A stretch of DNA of 5,066 bases, from contig CALDHJ010000099.1 in NCBI GenBank assembly GCA_937941555.1, forward strand, positions 1-5,066, in the 5' to 3' direction. The stretch is from an uncultured Granulosicoccaceae bacterium. GTDB lineage: Bacteria > Pseudomonadota > Gammaproteobacteria > CALCKW01. Positions 1 to 5,066 of the stretch are shown piece after piece (position 1 is the first letter of the stretch; every line of letters starts with the position of its first letter). A program made the position numbers and the translations under genes. The notes under the pieces are model-generated. The model worked only from the letters and a program-made list of their open reading frames with translations. It had not been told where the DNA came from and ran no database searches.

Positions 1-39
1 GACGTTCAGATCCGAGGCATGCATGGGACGCAATCGCAC
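1..39 (-). CDS. rimI: Probable ribosomal-protein-alanine N-acetyltransferase, start only (runs off left edge)
   Basis: Only about 13 codons lie in the window. Read from a GTG at 39-37 they give VRLRPMHASDLNV. The pattern 'hydrophobic-RPM-x-x-x-DL-x-x-(hydrophobic)' is the usual first beta strand and turn of a GNAT acetyltransferase and closely resembles the N-terminus of pseudomonad RimI. RimI acetylates the N-terminal alanine of ribosomal protein S18. In E. coli rimI directly follows holD, which matches the upstream neighbour here, so context supports the call more than the short peptide does. The GTG is preferred because a GGGG tract lies just upstream and because the ATG at 24-22 would cut into the predicted first strand. 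The gap after the psi gene would be 22 nt. Another GNAT protein is possible. Confidence 0.45.
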   Translation of the reverse strand, partial: MRLRPMHASDLNV

Positions 40-61
40 AACCCCGGAGGACAGGGGCGCA

Positions 62-526
62 TCAACCGGCATTCAGTGTGCGCTCCAGGCGTTTGAGCGC
101 CTCCCACGCCGGGCGTTTGAGGGCGGGATCGGCGGAAAAGCGATCGGGATGGGCAATGATCTCGGTATGGCCACCGCGTCCGGCCAGCGCATCGCGCCAC
201 CCTGCCTCATCTCCCTCAGAAGAGAGAATCAACAGGGTATGTTGAGTAACGGACAGAAGGTCATTCGGCGCGCTGACAAGGCCGATCGCGCAGTCCAGGC
301 GAGAGACCTGAATGGCAGCCAGCATCCGGTCGAGCACATCAGTCGATGCGCCGTCGAGGGGGCTGCAACTGAGCACCGCCAAGACCGGCGAATCGACGAC
401 CGCCTGCCAGGAGACGGCGGAATCGTAGGGAGTGGACTCGGCTGGTTCCGCCGGTGCAGAGCGACGCACCCAGCGGTCGACGCCCATTGCGTCAAGCCAG
501 GCCGCATGCGGGTGCACCCCTGCCAT
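62..526 (-). CDS. holD: HolD-like DNA polymerase III psi subunit
   Basis: The predicted protein has 154 residues (E. coli HolD has 137). Psi binds chi (HolC) and joins it to the clamp loader, linking the replisome to single-strand-binding protein. Two regions resemble HolD as I recall it. Residues 10-22, WLDAMGVDRWVRR, match the N-terminal 'W-x-L-x-x-LGI-x-x-W-x-x-RR' motif. Residues 126-147 (HPDRFSADPALKRPAWEAL onward) match the C-terminal 'aliphatic-DLRANPTARAALW' helix. Between them are alternating hydrophobic strands (residues 47-54, 79-84 and 97-102), as expected for its small alpha/beta fold. I chose the ATG at 526-524 because it lies one base after the pssA stop (TGA-C-ATG) and puts the conserved W motif near the N-terminus. 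The same frame extends upstream to 619, but that part lies inside pssA and has no family resemblance. No strong ribosome-binding site is visible, so translation probably depends on coupling to pssA. Psi diverges fast, so automatic annotation may call it hypothetical. Confidence 0.72.
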   Translation of the reverse strand: MAGVHPHAAWLDAMGVDRWVRRSAPAEPAESTPYDSAVSWQAVVDSPVLAVLSCSPLDGASTDVLDRMLAAIQVSRLDCAIGLVSAPNDLLSVTQHTLLILSSEGDEAGWRDALAGRGGHTEIIAHPDRFSADPALKRPAWEALKRLERTLNAG

Positions 527-527
527 G

Positions 528-1334
528 TCAGCCGCCGCTGCGTTGCCGACGCAAGCGGCGAAAACGTGTCCAGACTGTGAGCGCCGGGCCCGACAGTGCA
601 TAGAGCGCAAAACCCCCAAAGAGGACTTTCGGCGGGTCGATGGAGGCCATCGCGTAAATCAACACAAGTATCAGGGTTGCAAAAAAAGGCAACTGCTTGT
701 GATCGCCGATGTCTTTGAAGGAGTAATAGGCGAAGTTGCTGACCATCAACAGGCCGGTCACGGCGGCAACAGCGATCGACACAACCACGAGCGAGTCGCC
801 CGCGATGCCGAGGTCGTGCATGACCCAGACATAGGTCACAAGCAATCCGGCAGCGGCCGGCGACGCAAGCCCTTGGAAAAAGCGCTTGTCGAGCGTGCTG
901 GTGGTGACGTTGAAGCGCGCGAGCCGCAGCGCGGCGCACGCAGTAAACACGAAGGCGACGATCCAGCCCAGTTGGCCCAAGCCGTGACCGGGTGCGAACT
1001 TCAGCGACCAGAGGTACACCACAAGCGCCGGACCCGCCCCGAAGGACACCATGTCGGCAAGTGAGTCGTACTCGGCGCCAAAGGCTGACTGGGTGTTGGT
1101 CATGCGCGCGATGCGCCCGTCGAGTCCGTCGAAGACCATTGCCGTGAGGGTTGCGATCGCGGCCTTGTCGAAATGGCCATCGAGCGCGGCGATGATCGCG
1201 AAAAAGCCCGCGAACAGCGCCGACGTGGTGAAGAGATTCGGCAGCAAGTAGATGCCTCGCCGCGGCTTGGCTCCGCCCACCGGGTCGCCCGATGGGCCAT
1301 CTCCCTGATCGCCCGACGGGCCGACGCCGCTCAC
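528..1334 (-). CDS. pssA: CDP-diacylglycerol--serine O-phosphatidyltransferase (integral-membrane PssA)
   Basis: This 268-residue enzyme makes phosphatidylserine and CMP from CDP-diacylglycerol and L-serine in the inner membrane, the step leading to phosphatidylethanolamine. The complete CDP-alcohol phosphotransferase signature D-x2-DG-x2-AR-x8-G-x3-D-x3-D is present: D69, D72, G73, A76, R77, G86, D90 and D94. The four Asp residues bind the divalent metals and catalyse. GIYLLPNLFTT (residues 27-37) is the family's usual entry into the first membrane helix. Hydrophobic segments near 30-51, 98-110, 122-137, 155-172, 181-199, 215-231 and 236-255 fit a multi-span membrane protein. It is therefore the Bacillus/Pseudomonas-type enzyme, not the peripheral PLD-like PssA of E. 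coli. The GTG start overlaps the ilvN stop by 4 nt (GTGA), implying coupled translation. The first 25 residues are polar, Gly/Pro/Asp-rich and carry a duplicated GPSGD; a hydrophilic extension before LLPNLFTT is normal in relatives. Confidence 0.95.
   Translation of the reverse strand: MSGVGPSGDQGDGPSGDPVGGAKPRRGIYLLPNLFTTSALFAGFFAIIAALDGHFDKAAIATLTAMVFDGLDGRIARMTNTQSAFGAEYDSLADMVSFGAGPALVVYLWSLKFAPGHGLGQLGWIVAFVFTACAALRLARFNVTTSTLDKRFFQGLASPAAAGLLVTYVWVMHDLGIAGDSLVVVSIAVAAVTGLLMVSNFAYYSFKDIGDHKQLPFFATLILVLIYAMASIDPPKVLFGGFALYALSGPALTVWTRFRRLRRQRSGG
1284..1322 (-). repeat. Imperfect 15-nt direct repeat encoding GPSGD twice in PssA
   Basis: Read on the minus strand, 1322-1308 is GGCCCGTCGGGCGAT and 1298-1284 is GGCCCATCGGGCGAC. 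They differ at two third-codon positions. Both encode GPSGD (PssA residues 5-9 and 13-17), separated by three codons (QGD). It looks like a small local duplication in a low-constraint N-terminal tail. No function is apparent. Confidence 0.7.
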
Positions 1335-1822
1335 ACTTTCAAGGCCGATTCGCCGCGCGCGATCCCGACCACGCCCGAGCGCACGACTTCGAGAATCTGC
1401 TCGGACGGCACAGCGGCGAGGAAGGCGTCGATCTTTCCGCTGTCGCCGGTGACTTCGACAACGTAGGTCGAATCGGTCACGTCAACGATCTTGCCGCGGA
1501 AAATCGCAACCAGCCGCGTTGCCTCTTCTCGCTGGCTGCCGACCGCACGCAACTTGACCATCATCAATTCGCGCTCAACATGGGGCGTCTCGGTGTAGGT
1601 CACCAACCGGACCACGTCGATGAGCTTGTCGGTCTGCTTGGCAATCTGCTCGACCACGGTGTCGTTGCCGTAGGTCACGATTGTCATGCGCGACAGCGAC
1701 GGGTCGTCGGTTGGTGCGACGGTCAACGACTCGATGTTGTAGCCGCGCGCGCTGTAGAGGCCGGCCACACGCGAGAGGGCTCCGGATTCGTTTTCAATCA
1801 ACAAGGAGATGATGTGGCGCAT
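1331..1822 (-). CDS. ilvN: Acetolactate synthase regulatory small subunit (IlvN/IlvH type)
   Basis: At 163 residues this is exactly the length of E. coli IlvH, and it lines up with IlvH along its whole length. It activates the large subunit and confers valine feedback inhibition. Residues 3-75 form an ACT domain with the highly conserved block NESGALSRVAGLYSARGYNI (11-30) followed by ESLTVAPTDD and SRMTIV. N11, G14, S17 and N29, the positions linked to valine binding or valine resistance in IlvH, are all kept, so I infer that the enzyme is valine-sensitive. The C-terminal domain (about 80-163) keeps HVERELMMVKL, IFRGKIVDVT and the final VVRSGVVGIARGE. The ATG lies 2 nt after the large-subunit stop (TGA-GC-ATG) with no strong ribosome-binding site, so it is probably translationally coupled. 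Its stop overlaps the pssA start. Confidence 0.97.
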   Translation of the reverse strand: MRHIISLLIENESGALSRVAGLYSARGYNIESLTVAPTDDPSLSRMTIVTYGNDTVVEQIAKQTDKLIDVVRLVTYTETPHVERELMMVKLRAVGSQREEATRLVAIFRGKIVDVTDSTYVVEVTGDSGKIDAFLAAVPSEQILEVVRSGVVGIARGESALKV

Positions 1823-1824
1823 GC

Positions 1825-3546
1825 TCAGGAAAACTCACTGCGGCGTGGGTTGAGGCGCATCTGGTGGTGCCCTTTGCCCTGTTCGATCATGGGGTAGACG
1901 TTCTCTTCGGTGTCGATTCGAAAATCGAGGAAACAGAGGCGGTCCTTCTGCGCGATGGCCTCGCGCAACGCACCTTCAACGTCACCAGGCTTGTCGATCA
2001 CCATGCCGACATGGCCGTAGGACTCGACCAGCTTGACGAAATCCGGCAGCGCATCGACGTAGGAGCTGGAGTAGCGCGATTCGTAGGTGAACTCCTGCCA
2101 CTGTCGCACCATGCCGAGGTAGCCGTTGTTGAGGTTAAGAATGTTGAACGCAACGCCATACTGTTTGCAGGTCGAGAGCTCCTGAATGCACATCTGCACA
2201 CTGCCCTCACCCGTCACGCAGGCGATTTCGGCATCGGGGTGGGCAAAGCGCACGCCCATCGCCGCCGGCAGACCGAAGCCCATGGTGCCAAGGCCACCCG
2301 AATTGATCCAACGCCGCGGCTGGTCGAAGCGGTAGAACTGGGCCGCAAACATCTGGTGCTGACCGACATCGGAGGTGACGAAAGCCTGGCCTTCGGTGAG
2401 CTCGCAGTATTTTTCGACAACGTACTGCGGCTTGATCAGATCGCTGTTGCGATCGTAGTTGTAGGAGTTGACCGCCTGCCAGGATTTGATCTGATCCCAC
2501 CATTGCGACAACGGCTCCGGATCGGGGCGGCGGTTTGTCTCGGACAACACGGCCAGCATGTCGTCGAGCACATGCCCGGTGTCGCCCACGATCGGCACTT
2601 CGACCGGAAAGTTCTTCGCGATATTCGACGGATCGACATCGATATGGATGACGCGCGCATAGGGACAGAAGGTGTCGATCTGGCCGGTCACGCGGTCATC
2701 GAAGCGCGCGCCGACCGCGAGCAACACATCGCACTCGTGCATGGCCATGTTTGATTCGTAGGTGCCGTGCATCCCGAGCATGCCGATGAACTGGTCGTCG
2801 CTCGCCGGGTAGCAGCCGAGACCCATCAAGGTATTGGTTACCGGGTAGCCCAGCTCGCGACTCAGCGCGGTCAGCTGGCTGCTGGACTCACCGAGTATCA
2901 CACCGCCACCGGCGTAGATCATCGGCTTCTTGGCCGACAACAGCAGGTCGACAGCGCGCCTGATGTCGCCACTGATACCGGCAGTGGCCGGTTTGTAGGA
3001 CCGCATCTCGATCTCGGCCGGGTACTCGAAAGGGATGCGCACCTTGGGGTCGGTGAGGTTCTTCGGGATGTCGATCACGACCGGACCGGGTCGACCGGTG
3101 GTTGCGATGTGGAACGCCTTCTTGATCGTCGTCGCGAGATTCTCCAGCGAGTCGACGAGAAAGTTGTGCTTCACGCAGGGCCGCGAAATCCCGATGATGT
3201 CGCACTCCTGGAACGCGTCGGTGCCAATCATCGCCTGGGGCACTTGTCCGGTGATGACCACCAGCGGAATGGAATCGGTGTAGGCGGTGGCCAGACCCGT
3301 GACCGCATTGGTCGCGCCAGGCCCGGATGTCACCAGACAGACACCCGGTTTGCCGGTCGAACGCGAGTAGCCGTCGGCCGCGTGGGTTGCACCTTGCTCG
3401 TGGCGAACCAGAATGTGTTTGACGGCTTCTTGTTGATAGAGTGCGTCGTAGATGTGCAGTACCGCCCCACCCGGGTACCCGAAGATGTACTCCACCTCCT
3501 CGGCTTCGAGGCATTTGAAGAGTATTTCTGCGCCGCTAAATTCCAC
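1825..3546 (-). CDS. ilvB: Acetolactate synthase (acetohydroxyacid synthase) large catalytic subunit
   Basis: The 573-residue ThDP-dependent enzyme condenses two pyruvates to 2-acetolactate, or pyruvate with 2-oxobutyrate to 2-aceto-2-hydroxybutyrate. This is the first common step of valine, leucine and isoleucine synthesis, in the cytosol. The three TPP-enzyme domains are present in order. The N-terminal PYR domain has GYPGGAVLHIYDAL (23-36) and the catalytic glutamate E50 in VRHEQGATHAADGY. The central FAD-type domain includes GARFDDRVTG (279-288). The C-terminal PP domain has the ThDP/Mg motif from GEGS (446-449) to NN (473-474), then LGMVRQWQ (477-484). Length and the IlvH-like partner suggest an AHAS III-type pair, which some annotators would name ilvI/ilvH. 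The start is GTG. An in-frame TAG sits four codons upstream (3558-3556) and AGAGGT lies 5 nt before the GTG, so the start is well fixed. It is the first gene of the minus-strand operon. Confidence 0.97.
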   Translation of the reverse strand: MEFSGAEILFKCLEAEEVEYIFGYPGGAVLHIYDALYQQEAVKHILVRHEQGATHAADGYSRSTGKPGVCLVTSGPGATNAVTGLATAYTDSIPLVVITGQVPQAMIGTDAFQECDIIGISRPCVKHNFLVDSLENLATTIKKAFHIATTGRPGPVVIDIPKNLTDPKVRIPFEYPAEIEMRSYKPATAGISGDIRRAVDLLLSAKKPMIYAGGGVILGESSSQLTALSRELGYPVTNTLMGLGCYPASDDQFIGMLGMHGTYESNMAMHECDVLLAVGARFDDRVTGQIDTFCPYARVIHIDVDPSNIAKNFPVEVPIVGDTGHVLDDMLAVLSETNRRPDPEPLSQWWDQIKSWQAVNSYNYDRNSDLIKPQYVVEKYCELTEGQAFVTSDVGQHQMFAAQFYRFDQPRRWINSGGLGTMGFGLPAAMGVRFAHPDAEIACVTGEGSVQMCIQELSTCKQYGVAFNILNLNNGYLGMVRQWQEFTYESRYSSSYVDALPDFVKLVESYGHVGMVIDKPGDVEGALREAIAQKDRLCFLDFRIDTEENVYPMIEQGKGHHQMRLNPRRSEFS

Positions 3547-3551
3547 ACTGG

Positions 3552-3557
3552 ACCTCT
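3552..3557 (-). promoter_or_regulatory. Shine-Dalgarno site for ilvB
   Basis: The minus strand reads AGAGGT followed by CCAGT and then GTG, a five-base spacer. The immediately overlapping in-frame TAG (3558-3556) rules out any longer ilvB, so this site and the GTG at 3546-3544 define the start together. Confidence 0.75.
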
Positions 3558-3580
3558 ATCTGTGTTTGACCATGGTGCTG

Positions 3581-3615
3581 AAAAAACCGTCGAGACGCGG
3601 CCCGGAACCACTCGA
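3581..3615 (-). terminator. Possible hairpin plus T-tract in the ilvB leader (attenuator candidate)
   Basis: On the minus strand, TCGAG (3615-3611) can pair with CTCGA (3594-3590) across a 16-nt GC-rich loop. CGG and then six T residues (3586-3581) follow. This lies 35 nt before the ilvB GTG and would be transcribed ahead of the gene, as expected for an attenuator. A competing 4-bp helix, CGAG (3626-3623) with CTCG (3616-3613), would block it. The stems are short, the loop is long and three bases separate stem from T-tract, so this may be chance. No branched-chain leader peptide supports it. Confidence 0.22.
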
Positions 3616-3687
3616 GGAGCCACTCGCCCGCACGGCACGACATGCCAGCTACCCGGCAGGCGATCCGCTCGATGAGCGCGCCCTTAC

Positions 3688-3718
3688 CTGACGATATGCG
3701 AACGAGCAAGTCTATAAC
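3688..3718 (+). promoter_or_regulatory. Possible sigma-70 promoter for the M48 protease gene
   Basis: TATAAC at 3713-3718 matches the -10 consensus at five of six positions. CTGACG at 3688-3693 matches the -35 at four of six, but the 19-bp spacer is longer than ideal. Transcription would begin near 3725, about 19 nt before the ATG at 3744, which would favour that ATG over in-frame ATGs at 3672 and 3696. Confidence 0.35.
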
Positions 3719-3743
3719 GATTCGTCAAGCCGATACAGCCAAG

Positions 3744-5066
3744 ATGGGTCAGATCGCACGGTCAATCCGGCATTTCCGCACGGGTCTGCGCCACGGCTGT
3801 TCTATGGCGCTGATCTGTGTGGCCAGCACGCTCGGCGGAACAGGCTCGCACGCGGCAACGCCCGAGCTCGGTGGCCATGCGAGCACGCGTGCGATGGAGA
3901 CACTCGGCCAAGACATCGCGCGAGCATTACGCGAGCGCGAGGAGACGCTCGGCGATGCCGTGACACTGAGCTACCTCGAAGGGCTGATCGGGCAACTGAT
4001 CGGCGCCAATGCGCTGCCTGTCACCGTGCCATCACTCACAGTGTTTCGCAGTCCGGCCGTGAATGCCTTCGTCTTGCCCGGCGGCCACATGGGCATCAAC
4101 GCCGGCCTGTTGCTCGCGGCACCCAATGAAAGCGCGCTCGCCTCCGTCCTCGCACACGAGATCGCCCACCTTTCTCAACGCCACGTCGAGCGACGCTTCT
4201 CGCGCCAGTCCGGCGTAAACCTCGCGACACTCGCTGGGCTGATCGCAGGTGCCCTGGTCGTGCGTGACAACCCGGATGCTGCGCAAGCGGCAATCTACTC
4301 GGGCCTGGCAGCGTCAGTACAACAGCAACTTGACTACAACCGGGCGCACGAACAGGAAGCGGATCGCATTGGCCAGAAGCTGCTCGAGAATGCCGGATTT
4401 CGATCGGCAGGCACGGCCGAAATGTTGCAACGCATGTCGAACCTGAGCGCGGTCAATTTCCGTGGCGGAATCGAATACCTCCAGACCCACCCCCTGACGC
4501 CCAACCGTATCGGCGAGGCCTGGGATCGCGCAAAGCAGGCAACAGGACGGTCGAAACCAACCGCCGAGGACGCGGCGAGCTTCTCACTCGTGCAAGCGCG
4601 AATTGCCACCCTGCTCGGCCAACCCCGGGTCCCTACGCCGGCCGACGGCTATGCCCGTGCACTGGCATCCCTTGAGCGTGATCCCGCACGCAGCGTCACA
4701 CAGCTCGACGCACTCGAAGAGCCTTGGCGAAGCGCCCGCTACAGCCGATTGCTTCGAGCGCGAGCGCTTGCGGCATCTGGACAGCATGAAGACGCCGCAC
4801 GTGCGTTTTCGGCACTCAAGGCGGACTACCCGTACGACTATCTGACCGTCTATACGCAGGCTCAAACAGACGCTGCGCGCGGCGACTATGCGGCCGCCAG
4901 CCGCCGCCTTGCGCAATGGCTTCGCACCAACCCGGCGCCGAACGCCACCGTGCTTCAGCTGACGGCGCAATACCACCGCGATGCCGGTCTGACGGCTGAG
5001 TCGCAGCGCTGGTTTGGTGAATACCACCTGATGCTCGGCGACATCGACCGCGCCGCCGCTCACCTC
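3744..5066 (+). CDS. bepA: Periplasmic M48 zinc metalloprotease, BepA/YfgC family (3' end cut by window)
   Basis: 441 codons are visible with no stop before the right edge. E. coli BepA has 487 residues, so roughly the last 40-50 are missing. BepA is a periplasmic chaperone-protease that helps LptD and the BAM complex and degrades stalled outer-membrane proteins. A signal peptide fits residues 1-37: a basic n-region with several Arg, a hydrophobic stretch MALICVASTL (21-30), and cleavage after SHA (35-37). The zinc site is HEIAH (138-142), catalytic E139, with the third ligand E203 in EQEAD (203-207). NAFVLPGG and THPLTPNRI are typical of the family. H249 in THPL corresponds to the histidine proposed to switch BepA activity. 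Residues from about 285 form Ala-rich helical pairs (for example ARALAASGQHEDAARAF) typical of TPRs. The ATG at 3744 is preferred because it gives a normal signal peptide. ATGs at 3672, 3696 and 3804 are alternatives, and none has a clear ribosome-binding site. Confidence 0.88.
   Translation, partial: MGQIARSIRHFRTGLRHGCSMALICVASTLGGTGSHAATPELGGHASTRAMETLGQDIARALREREETLGDAVTLSYLEGLIGQLIGANALPVTVPSLTVFRSPAVNAFVLPGGHMGINAGLLLAAPNESALASVLAHEIAHLSQRHVERRFSRQSGVNLATLAGLIAGALVVRDNPDAAQAAIYSGLAASVQQQLDYNRAHEQEADRIGQKLLENAGFRSAGTAEMLQRMSNLSAVNFRGGIEYLQTHPLTPNRIGEAWDRAKQATGRSKPTAEDAASFSLVQARIATLLGQPRVPTPADGYARALASLERDPARSVTQLDALEEPWRSARYSRLLRARALAASGQHEDAARAFSALKADYPYDYLTVYTQAQTDAARGDYAAASRRLAQWLRTNPAPNATVLQLTAQYHRDAGLTAESQRWFGEYHLMLGDIDRAAAHL

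Larger units (their letters stand above)
3547..3743. other. Divergent intergenic region between ilvB and the M48 protease gene
   Basis: About 197 bp separate two divergently transcribed genes, so it must carry both promoters. It contains the ilvB ribosome-binding site, a possible hairpin with a T-tract in the ilvB leader, and a TATAAC box facing right. No leftward sigma-70 promoter with both boxes at normal spacing stood out. TTGACG (minus strand, 3728-3723) has no good -10 at 16-18 bp. No long inverted repeat that would mark an obvious operator was seen. The exact right boundary depends on the protease start. Confidence 0.6.

Noticed and set aside
527..619. Longer version of the holD-like frame, starting at 619
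   Set aside because: The extra 31 residues lie wholly inside pssA, are not HolD-like, and the ATG one base after the pssA stop is a natural coupled start.
229..939. Long minus-strand reading frame across pssA and holD
   Set aside because: It is Arg/His/Cys-rich out-of-frame translation of two well-supported genes, with no recognisable motif.
23..1064. Long plus-strand reading frames opposite holD and pssA
   Set aside because: Antisense shadows typical of GC-rich coding DNA, with no start signals or family features.
2082..2211. GEGS in place of the commoner GDGS in the ThDP motif of the large subunit
   Set aside because: Glu here is, to my knowledge, a normal variant in related acetolactate synthases. 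The rest of the motif is intact.
1292..3675. Long plus-strand reading frames opposite ilvN and ilvB (several of 200-300 codons)
   Set aside because: They mirror conserved genes. Their His/Arg/Gly/Val-rich composition reflects reverse-complement codon bias.
3699..3728. Leftward promoter using TTGACG at 3728-3723
   Set aside because: The hexamers 16-18 bp downstream (around 3706-3699) do not resemble a -10 box.
3600..3730. Leader peptide for ilvB: minus-strand run reading I-V-I-D-L-L-V-R-I after a TGA near 3727
   Set aside because: It is rich in branched-chain residues, but it has no ATG or GTG before them and no stop codon for a long distance. It does not behave like a leader peptide.
3804..3818. 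Cys in the hydrophobic part of the protease signal peptide as a lipobox
   Set aside because: The preceding residues are A-L-I, and a lipobox needs a small residue directly before Cys. Ordinary signal-peptidase I cleavage after SHA fits better.
4584..5063. Minus-strand frame opposite the protease TPR region
   Set aside because: Antisense shadow of a clear coding region, without motif or ribosome-binding site.

Overview
The window looks like chromosomal core DNA from a GC-rich gammaproteobacterium (about 60% G+C by eye). The HolD-type psi subunit of the replisome, followed by what appears to be the start of rimI, is a gammaproteobacterial signature. The IlvH-like small subunit and the BepA/YfgC-type protease point the same way. 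I cannot name a genus. No tRNA, rRNA, CRISPR, insertion sequence or prophage signal was found.

Positions 1-3546 hold a tightly packed block of five genes on the minus strand. In transcription order they are the acetolactate synthase large subunit (ilvB/ilvI, 3546-1825), its regulatory small subunit (ilvN/ilvH, 1822-1331), an integral-membrane phosphatidylserine synthase (pssA, 1334-528), a HolD-like DNA polymerase III psi subunit (526-62) and the first codons of a probable RimI acetyltransferase (39 to beyond the left edge). The junctions are 2 nt, a 4-nt GTGA overlap, 1 nt and about 22 nt, so the block is almost certainly one transcript with translational coupling. It joins branched-chain amino acid synthesis, phospholipid synthesis, clamp-loader assembly and ribosomal protein modification. 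ilvC, often found between ilvN and pssA in related bacteria, is absent from that position.

Positions 3547-3743 form a divergent intergenic region of about 197 bp. It holds a clear Shine-Dalgarno site for ilvB, a T-tract preceded by a short possible hairpin in the ilvB leader, and a TATAAC box that may serve the rightward gene. No branched-chain leader peptide could be supported.

Positions 3744-5066 hold the 5' 441 codons of a periplasmic M48 metalloprotease of the BepA type (outer-membrane protein assembly quality control) on the plus strand. It has a signal peptide, an HEIAH zinc site and a TPR-like C-terminal region, and it runs off the right edge.

I found no convincing undescribed system. 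The points most worth a second look are the unannotated-looking psi subunit and its operon context, the possible ilvB leader hairpin, and the duplicated GPSGD segment at the N-terminus of PssA.
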